A stretch of 64,000 nucleotides of DNA from an uncultured bacterium (GTDB lineage Bacteria > Cyanobacteriota > Vampirovibrionia > Gastranaerophilales > Gastranaerophilaceae), in the NCBI GenBank assembly GCA_949296245.1, contig CASFNW010000013.1, forward strand, positions 31,194 through 95,193. The letters are read 5' to 3'. Every line of letters begins with the position of its first letter. The first letter of the stretch is position 1. Under the pieces are notes generated by a model that was not told the DNA's origin, ran no database searches, and saw nothing but the letters and a program-made list of their open reading frames with translations. Below are positions 44,330 through 54,192 of this stretch, one piece after another. The translations under genes and the position numbers were made by a program.

Positions 44330-46558
44330 CTAATCAATTTGTGCAATGAGAACAGTATCCGAATAAATACGATTATTGGAAAGCTTTGCTATTTGAAATT
44401 TATAACCTAAATTCCAGCTTTCTAATAATGTTTTTATTTTAAAGAAATCATCGTAATTATGATAAATAGAAAGTAATAAAACAGGTTTCTGCGAGCAAAT
44501 TGTTTCTTTTGCTCCTTGTAAAAAGTTTTGTTCTGCACCTTCTATATCAACTTTTATCAGACCAACATCCAGATTGTTTTTACGGACATATGTATCTAAA
44601 GATATAATGTTGACGGTTTCTTTTCTTAAATTAGTGTATTTTGTTTTATCACCACTTCTTGCTCCATCAACATAAAAAATCATCTTTTGTTCTTTAGAAC
44701 CTAAACCAAATTGAACAGGTATAATATTTTTTGATTTATTTAATTCAATTGTTCTTGTTATTTCATTAAAATTCCCTTGAAGTGGTTCAAAAGCATATAC
44801 ATTTTTATCGGTATACTTGGAAAATAAAATAGCAGAATCACCGACATATGCTCCAACATCAATAATATCTTTATTTTTTAGATTATCAATATTATTGATT
44901 TTATCAAGAAAATATTTTGCATATAAAACAGTAGGTTCAAAATAATGTTTTTTACGTAGTACATAGTTTTTATATTGATAATTATTGTCATTATTTTTTA
45001 ATATTTTCTTAAAAAATTCCATTTGTATTTTTTCATATTCTTCTTTTTCTTTAGCATTATAATCTTCTATTAAAATAAATTTAGAATTTTTATTTGCTAA
45101 TTTTATACGTCTTATAATATTATCAATGATTTCTTTACTTGTATTATCTAATCCTTTAATTAAAGAGCTGTAATCAAATTCAAAAGAATCATTTTTTAAA
45201 GCATTGAAAAAGTCCTTTTTTGTATAATATTCAAGAATGTGATTTGTTGTAGTTTTTGATTTTCTCTTAAATTTTATTTTTATTCCTAAAAAGCATAAAA
45301 TATTGTGTTTTTCATTTTTTGAAAATGAAAGAAATCTATTGGGTGATTTTAAATAATTTATATTTATAATCTTTGAACTATCCCAAATTGATTTAAGTTT
45401 TTTTGCTTTTAAAGTTTCATGAGTTTGTATTTTTAATCTTATGGACTTTGCTAAAATATTAAAAACAAACATATCTTTATATATATATAAACATCCTGGA
45501 TTTAATATTAGATTTGATAATTTTTTACTTAACTTTTGAGCAGTATTTTCATTTTTACAAACTATTACCCAATCTTTAGGCATTTTTTCATAAAAGGTTT
45601 TCGAAAATTCTTTGTAGTTTATTATATCAAAGTGTTTTGGATACAAATTGCGATTTTCTTTTGTTGTTCGAATATTACCGCCTGCTTCCATATATTGGTT
45701 TCCCGATGTAAATGTTTTATAAAGGGTTGAATTAAAATCTTTTGGATTATGTATTATACAAAGACCTTTTTCAGCTTTAGGTGAACCTACCTCTTTTAAT
45801 TTTTCAAACATTAATGGAGTTACATCATCATACCCATCAGAAGATAATCTTTGAGGAACATCAATACAGGCAGAACAATATTCGCACCATTTTAATTGCT
45901 CTCCAAAGTCTTCAACTTCTCTGTTATACCAGCCTTTTTCAACTTTCCATCCTCCTGGTCCGTTAAACAACATATCTAAAGCACCGGCTACTTCACAAAA
46001 GAAAGCACCTTTGGGTGTTATAGAGGCAGACCAGGTATTTTGTATCCAACAAGCGTCTCTTTTTTGTATCCACTCTTCATCCGGTATTCCTAATTCTTTT
46101 CGTGACATTAGCAGAGCTTGATGCATACACTTGTTTTGATGATCATTAAGAAGCTGTTTAGGGAATGTATCATTTATCACTTCGAAATGCTTATAATAGT
46201 GTCTGTTAATAGATGATAGCAAAACTACTTTTGAGCTAAAATCACTTAATCTTGCATATATATGTTTCTGCATATCCGAAATCGGAAAGTTAGAAAGATT
46301 AAGCTTTTTACCAACTCTTTTTTCTCTTAAATAGTCAGCAAATCTTTCAAATTCAGGGTGAATAGTTGGCTCTCCTCCCATAATTCCAACTGTACCTTCC
46401 CAGTCATCGAGAGAGTCAACAGCATTTTTGAATGTTTCAAAATCCATAAAATATGGTGTTTTATGATGTCCGCAAAATCTTGTGCAGTTGGAGCATCTAT
46501 TCACACATTCATTTGTTATATCTATTTCTATATTTCTCATAAATCTTGGACTACGCAT
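44330..46558 (-). CDS. Radical SAM-FkbM fusion protein
   Basis: This 742-residue protein joins two enzymes. The N-terminal radical SAM domain has the cluster motif CVNRCSNC (Cys18, Cys22, Cys25), the SAM-binding GGEPTIHPEF, and extra Cys around WCEYCSACID (about 224-232), which suggests a SPASM-like auxiliary cluster. The middle (about 240-405) is unclear. At 410-432 lies the basic motif found at the ends of other proteins of this locus (FLSFSKNEKHN, then LGIKIKFKRK). The C-terminal FkbM methyltransferase (about 560-742) has IDVGAYVGDSAI, VYAFEP and IKVDIEGAEQ. One protein may thus carry out a radical rearrangement and a methylation of the same sugar or peptide. AAGGAG precedes the ATG. Confidence 0.85.
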   Translation of the reverse strand: MRSPRFMRNIEIDITNECVNRCSNCTRFCGHHKTPYFMDFETFKNAVDSLDDWEGTVGIMGGEPTIHPEFERFADYLREKRVGKKLNLSNFPISDMQKHIYARLSDFSSKVVLLSSINRHYYKHFEVINDTFPKQLLNDHQNKCMHQALLMSRKELGIPDEEWIQKRDACWIQNTWSASITPKGAFFCEVAGALDMLFNGPGGWKVEKGWYNREVEDFGEQLKWCEYCSACIDVPQRLSSDGYDDVTPLMFEKLKEVGSPKAEKGLCIIHNPKDFNSTLYKTFTSGNQYMEAGGNIRTTKENRNLYPKHFDIINYKEFSKTFYEKMPKDWVIVCKNENTAQKLSKKLSNLILNPGCLYIYKDMFVFNILAKSIRLKIQTHETLKAKKLKSIWDSSKIININYLKSPNRFLSFSKNEKHNILCFLGIKIKFKRKSKTTTNHILEYYTKKDFFNALKNDSFEFDYSSLIKGLDNTSKEIIDNIIRRIKLANKNSKFILIEDYNAKEKEEYEKIQMEFFKKILKNNDNNYQYKNYVLRKKHYFEPTVLYAKYFLDKINNIDNLKNKDIIDVGAYVGDSAILFSKYTDKNVYAFEPLQGNFNEITRTIELNKSKNIIPVQFGLGSKEQKMIFYVDGARSGDKTKYTNLRKETVNIISLDTYVRKNNLDVGLIKVDIEGAEQNFLQGAKETICSQKPVLLLSIYHNYDDFFKIKTLLESWNLGYKFQIAKLSNNRIYSDTVLIAQID

Positions 46559-46567
46559 TTTTTCTCC

Positions 46568-48538
46568 TTATTTTCTTTGTACATTAGATGTGTTATCTAA
46601 AATTATAGATTTTATATTATTGTTGAGTTTAAAAATTAAACTTTCTAAGATGTCATTAGCCTTTTGGGTTTCATTTGCATTCAGGTATTCAAAACAAGAT
46701 TTTGTTTCGTTTAGTAAACGATTAATGTAAAAATCCAAATTTTCTTTTAAAAGGTTGTTCTTTTCTAGAAATTCAAGATAAAAAATCATTGAATAAAGCC
46801 TGTCATATTTTTTTTCAATATTTTTATTTTTAAATACTTTGTCCATAACAGAATTGTCTCTGGCTAAAAAATTATGTAATTTATCTTTTAATCCATATAC
46901 ACTTTGGGCAACAGTGCAATATTGAAAAACAAAAGCATCATCATCATTTTCGTATCCTTTTGGGAAACGTATATTGTATTGATTAATTAAAGATTTTTTA
47001 AATATTTTGTTCCAAAGAATTACATTAATTTTTTTTCTCATTTCTAGAGTCATTTTATGTTTTCCTCGAAACAAGAGCTTTTTGTAATCCAGGTTGGATT
47101 TTGGTCTTTTATGACCTGCTTCTACATTTATATTTGTATTACAATTTACCAAATCTACTTTTTGTTTAATCAATGTATTTAACATTTTTTTGCACATATT
47201 GGGTTGGTACGTATCATCAGAATCACAAAACATTATATAACTGCCTTTTGCTAATTCCAGACCAATATTTCTGCAATCAGCTTGTCCTGTATTAGGTTTA
47301 TCAATTACAACAAATCTCTTATCTTTTTGTGCAAATTTTTTCATAATTTGCAGGCTGTTGTCTGTTGAACCGTCATTTATGCAAATAACTTCAATATTTT
47401 TAAATGTCTGATTCAACATAGATTGCAAACATTTATCAAGATATTTTTCTGTATTATATGCTGGTATAATAATTGATATTAATGCATTATGTCGTTTTCT
47501 GATTTTTATGCCTAAAAAAGTAATTATTTTGTGTTTATAAGTATTTTTTATAGAAAACAATCTTTCATACCAGTGTTTGAATAAGAATGAGTTTGGAGCA
47601 AAATCTTTTAATTCTTCATATATATTCTTAAAATTAAAAAAGAAATCTTTTGGTTTACTATAAATATCTAGCTGTGGAAAAATATCCTTTTTTAACTTTT
47701 TTGCTAATTTATTGGCCTCTTTGGGGGGTAATTTCTTTAAAAATAAAAAATTAAGATCAATAACTCTATTAATAAAACTGCGTTGTAATTTTTCGTATAA
47801 ACATAACTGTACAAGAAGCTTTTTTAATTGTTCCATAACTAGTAAAAAGCAATTCGGATATTCATTATAATTTGCTGAAAGCTGTGTAGATATGTTAATC
47901 CTGTGAGTTATTAAAACTTCATCAATAATTGATATCTTTTTAGCTAATATTAATGCAGCATATACAAAATACATGTCGTTAAGTTTAGGTAAATTTTGAA
48001 ATTTTATTTTGTTTAGAAGTATGAAATCTTTTTTAAATAATTTGTCCCATGCCCAGCCATTAAAGATATTAAAAATGTAATCAGTTGCATCGCTGTAATT
48101 AAAAATTTCTTTTTTAGGTAAGAACTGCACGTTAAAAGCGGTTTCAATATTTGAGAAATTGTTTGTCAGTAGATCATATTGTCTTGATTTTACCACTACA
48201 ATATCCAAATCATTTAGTTTAGATTTATCATACATCATTTTTAACATATCTGGTTCAAAGTAATCATCAGAATCCAAAAATGAGAGATATTCTCCTTGTG
48301 CAAATTCCAAACCTTTATTCCTTGCAGCGCCGGCTCCTTGATTTTCTTGATTTATTATTTTTATACGGCTGTCCTGCGATGCATATTCTTCAAGAATTTT
48401 AAGTGAATTGTCTGTAGAACCGTCGTTTACACAGATTATTTCAATATCCTTTAATGTCTGATTAACAACGCTGTCCAGACATTCTCTCAGATATTTTTCA
48501 ACGTTATATACAGGTATTATGACAGATACTTTAGGCAT
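46568..48538 (-). CDS. Tandem GT2-GT2 glycosyltransferase fusion
   Basis: This 656-residue protein has two complete GT-A domains. Domain 1 (about 1-250) has VSVIIPVYN, CVNDGSTDNS and DSDD (89-92). Domain 2 (about 352-600) has ISIIIPAYN, CINDGSTDNS and a second CDSDD near 440. Between them (327-349) lies the locus motif FSIKN ... HKIITFLGIKIRKR. The seam codons read HNAL-ISIIIP, and the DNA there (ATGCATTA at 47480-47487) resembles the ATGCCTAAA overlaps used elsewhere in the locus with one base lost. The two domains could add two sugars in succession. Its ATG overlaps the upstream GT2 stop by eight bases. Confidence 0.88.
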   Translation of the reverse strand: MPKVSVIIPVYNVEKYLRECLDSVVNQTLKDIEIICVNDGSTDNSLKILEEYASQDSRIKIINQENQGAGAARNKGLEFAQGEYLSFLDSDDYFEPDMLKMMYDKSKLNDLDIVVVKSRQYDLLTNNFSNIETAFNVQFLPKKEIFNYSDATDYIFNIFNGWAWDKLFKKDFILLNKIKFQNLPKLNDMYFVYAALILAKKISIIDEVLITHRINISTQLSANYNEYPNCFLLVMEQLKKLLVQLCLYEKLQRSFINRVIDLNFLFLKKLPPKEANKLAKKLKKDIFPQLDIYSKPKDFFFNFKNIYEELKDFAPNSFLFKHWYERLFSIKNTYKHKIITFLGIKIRKRHNALISIIIPAYNTEKYLDKCLQSMLNQTFKNIEVICINDGSTDNSLQIMKKFAQKDKRFVVIDKPNTGQADCRNIGLELAKGSYIMFCDSDDTYQPNMCKKMLNTLIKQKVDLVNCNTNINVEAGHKRPKSNLDYKKLLFRGKHKMTLEMRKKINVILWNKIFKKSLINQYNIRFPKGYENDDDAFVFQYCTVAQSVYGLKDKLHNFLARDNSVMDKVFKNKNIEKKYDRLYSMIFYLEFLEKNNLLKENLDFYINRLLNETKSCFEYLNANETQKANDILESLIFKLNNNIKSIILDNTSNVQRK

Positions 48539-49538
48539 TGTTATTCTCTCTCCTAACCTTTATCCTTATCCCTAAAACCGTTATAATCTTGCGATTTTTA
48601 AAAGTTCTTAGTGAAAAAATATTCTGATAAAAAATTCTTATTAAATTGTATTTTTTATCTAATTTAAAATTTGCATTACATCTTTTGAGTATTTTCCAAT
48701 CTAAGTTAAAAATAATGTTTAACAACTTTCTATATAATAAAAAAGTATTTTGAGATTCTAAACTATTTAATGCATATCCATGTTGGTTTAATCTTTCACA
48801 GGTTAAATAATATAATTTTTCAAGCTTATGTTTTTTTGCAAAATTAAGATTATCTTGTATACCGTTTAACAATCCCATTTTTTTATCTATTGTCCAGTCG
48901 ATTGTTTTGTGCCCGCAGCGGAAGAGATAGGTAGTTTTAGCGATTGCATAAAACTCTTTGGCTTTATACATAGCTTTTACAAAAAACGGCGGGTCTTGGA
49001 ATCTTTTGTAATCAGGAAAATAAATATTATTGTCTTTTAGAAATTGTCTGTTATAAATAAACCTGTGATACCCGTAATCAAACTGATAATCTTTGTAATT
49101 TACAATGCCTTCTTCTTTAAAGATATAACCGTCAAAGGTATTCTCATATTGTGAGATTAGCTTGTCATTATTCAATTCACTGAATGAGCCGCCGCAGATA
49201 TATACATTATGTTTTTTTGCATTGTTATACAGGCATTCTAGTATATCTTTTTCAGGATAAAAATCATCAGAATCGCAAAATATGACAAATTCGGAATTTG
49301 ATTTATTTATACCTTTATTCCTTGCGGCGCCGGCGCCTTTGTGATCTTGCTGCAGTACGGTTATTCTGCTGTCTTTTTTAGCATACTCATTGCAGATAAA
49401 AAGGCTGGAATCTGTAGATCCGTCATCAACAAGTATTATGTCAATATCCTTTAATGTTTGATTAACAACGCTGTCCAGACATTGTTTCAGATATTTTTCG
49501 ACGTTATATACAGGTATGATTACGGAAACTTTAGGCAT
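48531..49538 (-). CDS. Family 2 glycosyltransferase with C-terminal LGIK motif
   Basis: This GT2 enzyme of 335 residues has the GT-A motifs VSVIIPVYN (4-12), LVDDGSTDSS and CDSDDFYPE. The C-terminus (about 306-335) carries the locus motif NIFSLRTFKNRK, IITVLGIRIKVRR, ending ENNNA. Its first 40 codons are almost the same as those of the GT2-GT2 gene, also at DNA level. Start and stop overlap its neighbours by eight bases each (ATGCCTAA), so translation is coupled through the row. Confidence 0.9.
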   Translation of the reverse strand: MPKVSVIIPVYNVEKYLKQCLDSVVNQTLKDIDIILVDDGSTDSSLFICNEYAKKDSRITVLQQDHKGAGAARNKGINKSNSEFVIFCDSDDFYPEKDILECLYNNAKKHNVYICGGSFSELNNDKLISQYENTFDGYIFKEEGIVNYKDYQFDYGYHRFIYNRQFLKDNNIYFPDYKRFQDPPFFVKAMYKAKEFYAIAKTTYLFRCGHKTIDWTIDKKMGLLNGIQDNLNFAKKHKLEKLYYLTCERLNQHGYALNSLESQNTFLLYRKLLNIIFNLDWKILKRCNANFKLDKKYNLIRIFYQNIFSLRTFKNRKIITVLGIRIKVRRENNNA

Positions 49539-50601
49539 TATTGTTCCCCTTGTACAAATAATTATTAAAACAACGCACAGATTTCTCGTGCCGGTTAAAT
49601 CGAATACTTATAAACTCTTTCCTGTATATAGATAATTTTTCTATTATCAGAGCAAAAAGTGGGAAACATATTAAAAGTTTGATAAACATGCGTTCTTCAT
49701 CTTTTATATATTGATTTGTTTCAACAATATCAGACGACATATTGTTTATCATTTGCTTTATCAAGCTAAATGCATCTTTTAAATCCTTTATCTTTAACAT
49801 CCCTAATATAATATGGATATAGATAATTTCTCTTTTGTACAAACACGCCAATACGTTTGCATCCTTTATATCCTGTTGAGTCAGCCATTGGTGAATCTCA
49901 TTGCATCTTTTAATCGGGATATTGTAATCTCTCAGCTGCATTGCTTCTGTAAAATAAAATTTTCTGTATTTATACAGCGCCTCATCCACATAAACAATTC
50001 TGTCAGCCAGACACATTGTCTGAATCTGAAAAAGATTGTCTGTCCAGCTTGCACCTTTATCTGTCAAAAATTTTATATTATGTTTCTTTAAAAAATCTGA
50101 TTTATATATACAGCTCCAGATACTGGGATGAAAATACAGGAACTCAGGGTGTTGATAGATATTAAAAACACATTGAGGCAATGCAAATTTTTCATTCCAA
50201 TTTATTTTTCTTGTTTCAGGCGATTGAAAACATTCCAATATTTCATCATATTTACACTTTGCAATTTCAGCATTATTCTCATCAGCTGTTTTTACAAGCT
50301 TTTCATACATGTCAGGCTCTATGTAATCATCCGTCTCAACAATTCCTATATATTCTCCTGTTGCAGCTTCAATGCCTGCATTTACAGCTTTTCCGTAACC
50401 GCAGTTTTCCTGATGTATCGGCTTTATCCTCGGGTCTTTTGTAGCATACTCATCCATTATTTTGCCGCAATTGTCAGGAGAGCCGTCATCAACAGGAATT
50501 ATTTCAATATCCGTCAGCGTTTGATTGATTACGCTTTCTATGCATTGTCGAAAATACTTTTCCACATTGTATGTCGGCATTATGATTGAAACTTTAGGCA
50601 T
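49531..50601 (-). CDS. Family 2 glycosyltransferase
   Basis: This GT2 enzyme of 356 residues has VSIIMPTYN, PVDDGSPDNCG and the metal-binding position VETDDY (ETDD in place of DSDD). That variant is known in some GT2 groups that act on teichoic-acid-like or capsular polymers. The start at 50601 (MPKVSIIM) follows GAGAG; the open frame continues to 50673 without support. Its stop codon overlaps the next gene by eight bases with the sequence ATGCCTAA. It lies about 155 bp after ugd. Confidence 0.87.
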   Translation of the reverse strand: MPKVSIIMPTYNVEKYFRQCIESVINQTLTDIEIIPVDDGSPDNCGKIMDEYATKDPRIKPIHQENCGYGKAVNAGIEAATGEYIGIVETDDYIEPDMYEKLVKTADENNAEIAKCKYDEILECFQSPETRKINWNEKFALPQCVFNIYQHPEFLYFHPSIWSCIYKSDFLKKHNIKFLTDKGASWTDNLFQIQTMCLADRIVYVDEALYKYRKFYFTEAMQLRDYNIPIKRCNEIHQWLTQQDIKDANVLACLYKREIIYIHIILGMLKIKDLKDAFSLIKQMINNMSSDIVETNQYIKDEERMFIKLLICFPLFALIIEKLSIYRKEFISIRFNRHEKSVRCFNNYLYKGNNNA

Positions 50602-50758
50602 GTTGAATAACTCTCTAACTCCCTGTGTGATATAAACATACTTTTTTATAATAATCGTATGTAAACAATACATGAAAGTTTATAATAAAAAAAGAAATAT
50701 TTATATCAAATATAAATATTTCTTAAGCAAATTTTTTGAATTTATAAAAAATGAGTGT

Positions 50759-52084
50759 TTAACAACATGTAAACGGCGCAAGCTGTTTTTTGCCGATTGA
50801 ATAATATTCAAAACCTCTTTGTGCCAGCCTTGTTGCGTTATACTGGTTTCTTCCATCAAAGATAACAGGTTCTTTGAGCAGTGATTTAATCCTGTCAAAA
50901 TCCGGACGTCTGAATTCGTTCCATTCTGTCAATAACAGCATGCAGTCAGCACCTTCCAGCGCAGCATAAGAGGATTTTGCATAAGTTATTTTGCTGCCGA
51001 AAATCATTTCCGCACAGTCAAAAGCTTTCGGGTCGTATGCCTGCACCTTTGCACCTTTTTCCAAAAGTGCATTGATAATTGTAATAGCAGGTGCTTCTCT
51101 CATATCGTTGGTTTTGGGCTTGAAAGCAAGTCCCCAGATGCCGAAAGTCTTTCCTGAGAGATTTTCGCCGAATCTGTCTAATATCTTTCTGATAAAAATC
51201 TGACGCTGTTCTTTGTTTACTTCATCAGCACTCTGGAGCAGTTTGTAGTTGCAGCCGTTGTCTTTCGCTGTTTTTAATAAGGCTTTTACATCCTTAGGAA
51301 AGCAGCTTCCGCCGTATCCCAACCCGGGGAATAAAAACTGCGTGCCGATACGTTTGTCCGAACACATACCGATTCTTACCATCTCTGCGTCAGCGCCGAC
51401 TTTTTCGCAAATGTTTGCGATTTCGTTTGCGTAAGAAATTTTTACAGCCAAAAACGAGTTAGCAGCATATTTTGTCATTTCTGCAGATTTTACATCCATT
51501 ATGATAACAGGGTTGCCTGTTCTCAAAAACGGTGCGTAAAGTTCCTGCATAATTTCTGTTGCACGCTGTGAGTTTGAGCCGATTACCACTCTGTCCGGTT
51601 TTAAAAAGTCATCTACTGCTGCACCCTGTTTTAGGAATTCGGGGTTTGAAACAACGTCAAACTCTTCGTTTGTCTGGGATTTAATTATTTCGGTAACTTT
51701 TTCCGCAGTGCCGACAGGAACGGTGGATTTGTCAACGATAACTTTATAGCCGTTTAAAGCCTGACCGATTGATTTTGCAACGTCATAAACATATTGAAGG
51801 TCTGCAGAACCGTCTTCACCCTGAGGTGTGCCTACTGCGATAAAGCACACAAGCGATTTTTGAACGGCCATAGCAAGGTCGTTTGTGAAACTCAGCCTGC
51901 CTTCCGAAACATTAACCTTAATCAGCTCATCCAATCCGGGTTCGTATATAGGAACAATGCCTTTTTCCAGCTTGGCAAGCTTGTCTGTGTCTTTGTCAAC
52001 ACAGATGACGTCGTTGCCCATTTCGGCAAGACAGGTGCCTGCCACCAAGCCTACATACCCTGTTCCGATAACACATATTTTCAT
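50759..52084 (-). CDS. ugd: UDP-glucose 6-dehydrogenase
   Basis: This enzyme oxidises UDP-glucose twice to UDP-glucuronate with two NAD+, supplying an acidic sugar for surface polysaccharides. The 441-residue protein has the N-terminal dinucleotide motif VIGTGYVGLVAG, the TVPVGTAEK region, the substrate and catalytic motif FPGLGYGGSCFPKD (nucleophile Cys) and the C-terminal NAD-linked half WGLAFKPKTNDMREAPA. A GDP-mannose or UDP-ManNAc dehydrogenase would look similar, but the motifs fit Ugd best. In this locus it points to a glucuronate-containing glycan. Its codon use is smoother and more GC-rich than the flanking GT genes, which look acquired. Confidence 0.93.
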   Translation of the reverse strand: MKICVIGTGYVGLVAGTCLAEMGNDVICVDKDTDKLAKLEKGIVPIYEPGLDELIKVNVSEGRLSFTNDLAMAVQKSLVCFIAVGTPQGEDGSADLQYVYDVAKSIGQALNGYKVIVDKSTVPVGTAEKVTEIIKSQTNEEFDVVSNPEFLKQGAAVDDFLKPDRVVIGSNSQRATEIMQELYAPFLRTGNPVIIMDVKSAEMTKYAANSFLAVKISYANEIANICEKVGADAEMVRIGMCSDKRIGTQFLFPGLGYGGSCFPKDVKALLKTAKDNGCNYKLLQSADEVNKEQRQIFIRKILDRFGENLSGKTFGIWGLAFKPKTNDMREAPAITIINALLEKGAKVQAYDPKAFDCAEMIFGSKITYAKSSYAALEGADCMLLLTEWNEFRRPDFDRIKSLLKEPVIFDGRNQYNATRLAQRGFEYYSIGKKQLAPFTCC

Positions 52085-52234
52085 TTATTGCTCTCCATGA
52101 TTGTTATTACTCAAATTTTAGCACAAAATAGTTTTTGCTGCTGTGAATTAGCTTTTTATACAACAATTTTTTATTACCAAATGTTTTTTTAGAGAAAACC
52201 AATCTTCTTTTTTGTCGATTGTGTATTGTGCAAT

Positions 52235-53150
52235 TTATTGCACAATACATACTGTATAAACATCCTCGTCAAATAGACCTTTTAACCCAATTGGGTTAAA
52301 AGATACAATACTTGTATCTGTGAAATAAATGTCTCTAAACAGTTTAAGTGTCTTGTATCCATCTATGACTTTTTCAACAGACATATCTTTGTTATCTTTA
52401 CTTTTATCCCAATATCCATTTTTGGCACAATCACAACCTATAAGATATATTTTCTTCGGCTGTGTGTATAATGCAAAATTTAGAGCTGAAAAAACGACCG
52501 AGTAATATTCAAACAATGGATTTGATGAAATATCAAGATAAATTTTAGGTCTTTGTGCATTTGTGTAAAATCTTTGAGCTCCAATTTGTCTGGATAATGA
52601 ATCAGGAATAAATAAAGGTTGCTGCTGATTCATTATTAGATATTTGTTATGTTCATATATTTCGTTATTACAGTGTATTCCGCAAAATTTTACACAATCA
52701 TAATTTTCTAATTCTGATATATAAGGTTTTACAGCATTATAATCATTCAAAAAAATGTAAGCCAAATGTACCTTATCATATTTAAAAGCCTTATTTACGC
52801 CTATGTGAATTGCATCTTTTATTGGTTCATAGGAATTTAATGTCGGTCCTGTTGCTATGATACAAATTTCTTTATTTTTATATAAATCCTTATATTGGGG
52901 AAATATTCTAGAATGTAAATTATAAACTGATAAAGCTGAATGGATTTATTTTCAATAAATGAATAATCTATTTCTGTGATATGTTTTTGATTTTGTAAAT
53001 TTTCCAATATTTGTAGGATTTTAGTATTATCTTTCGTCTTTGCACTATAACTTAAAAATTTCATTTTAATACCACAAATCGTCCAGATTTTGTGATTTCC
53101 TTCATTTTTATTGAAAAAATTTTGTCTAATAACTTTTTTACTATACTCAT
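52235..53150 (-). pseudogene. Frameshifted glycan-locus gene (about 305 codons), sialyltransferase/DUF115-like
   Basis: Three reading frames join into one protein if one base is restored at each of two A-runs. Frame 1 starts ATG 53148-53150, four bases after the radical SAM gene, and runs about 29 codons (MSIVKKLLDKIFSIK ... RFVVLK). Frame 2 (53064 to about 52950, MKFLSYSAKTKDNTKIL ... SFIENK) and frame 3 (to 52235, IHSALSVYNLHSRIF ...) continue it. Frame 3 contains IIATGPTLNSYEPI, HIGVNKAFKYDKVHLAYI and KKIYLIGCDCAKNGYWD, a pattern of DUF115- or GT42-like sugar transferases. Either the gene is decaying or the assembly lost two A residues. Confidence 0.72.
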
Positions 53151-53154
53151 ATGG

Positions 53155-54192
53155 CTAATTTTTTTGTTTCCTTTTGAATTTCATCTTGATGCCTAGCAAA
53201 GTTAATACTTTGTGTTTGCAATCTTTTGTATTTTTAACAGATATTATTTGTTCAACAAACTTTCTTTTTTCCGGCAAAGAATAACAACCGCATTTTTCAA
53301 AATTTTGCCATTTCTGTTTATCCCAAACGACAGCCCACTCACAATTACGACAAAGAAGATAATCTGAATTTTTACACATCATAGAATCTTCTATTCTTTT
53401 CATCACTGAACCATTAATGATTTCAAGATAGGTATTTTTGTATAAGTTACCAAGCTGATGTTTAAGCCCCCAGTCCTGACAGCATAAGACCATTGTTCCG
53501 TCAGGCAGAAGTATCGTTGTTTCTGTACAAGTTGGTCTATCTCCTTTTGCTCTGTTCGAGAATCTTCTATTACAAATGACTTTTGTTGTGTTAGGAATAC
53601 AAATTTCTTCAAGTTCTGAAAATTTAACTTGTGGAGGAAATTTAGATTTCTCTAGATTTTTTCCTCTTGTTACAATTGGTGTAGTTTCCAAATGTCTATT
53701 AATAATATCCGGTATAAGGTGATGTATTTTCCCAATTACCATATAATCAGTATTTGGAATATTTAGAGAAACGAATTTTTTCAAAACATTTAAATAATTT
53801 TCATCAACATTTAGTTTGATTAACCCGTCTTCGTCAGGTAGATGCACAATAAAGGAGGAAATTGGTATCTTTTTTAACCGTTCAAGTTTGTCTAAGTCTA
53901 ATTCTCGCAAAGTGGAATAAATATGTACTCTATAACCCTCCGATGCAGCATACTCCATCATATCAATTGCTTCAGGGTTTACAAATGGCTCGCCAAAACC
54001 GGCAAAATCAATGTCAACATCTTTAGGTATGTTGAGGAGTATTGCTCTAAAGTCTTTAAAAGTCATTTCTTTTTTTCTATTTTTGTCTTCCTCAAAGTAT
54101 TTATTTATAAAAGTTTTTTGAGGACAGTAAAGACAGTTGTTAGGACAGCCTATATTTAAAGTAAACTCAATCCATTTTTGAAGCGCAAACAT
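53155..54192 (-). CDS. Radical SAM/SPASM protein of glycan cluster 2
   Basis: This 345-residue protein has the radical SAM motif CPNNCLYC (Cys16, Cys20, Cys23), a glycine-rich FAGFGEPFVNPEA, and a SPASM-type C-terminal cluster region (CTETTILLPDGTMVLCC ... CRNCEW). The C-terminus (about 313-345) ends in the locus motif IISVKNTKDCKHKV, LTLLGIKMKFKRK. SPASM proteins modify peptides or sugars; in a glycan locus a sugar dehydrogenation or rearrangement is plausible. The start at 54192 follows AAGGAG and lies within the 3' end of the GT2 gene (26-base overlap). The exact reaction is unknown. Confidence 0.85.
   Translation of the reverse strand: MFALQKWIEFTLNIGCPNNCLYCPQKTFINKYFEEDKNRKKEMTFKDFRAILLNIPKDVDIDFAGFGEPFVNPEAIDMMEYAASEGYRVHIYSTLRELDLDKLERLKKIPISSFIVHLPDEDGLIKLNVDENYLNVLKKFVSLNIPNTDYMVIGKIHHLIPDIINRHLETTPIVTRGKNLEKSKFPPQVKFSELEEICIPNTTKVICNRRFSNRAKGDRPTCTETTILLPDGTMVLCCQDWGLKHQLGNLYKNTYLEIINGSVMKRIEDSMMCKNSDYLLCRNCEWAVVWDKQKWQNFEKCGCYSLPEKRKFVEQIISVKNTKDCKHKVLTLLGIKMKFKRKQKN

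Noticed and set aside
50128..50589. 153-residue + strand open frame
   Set aside because: It is antisense to a GT2 gene with intact motifs.
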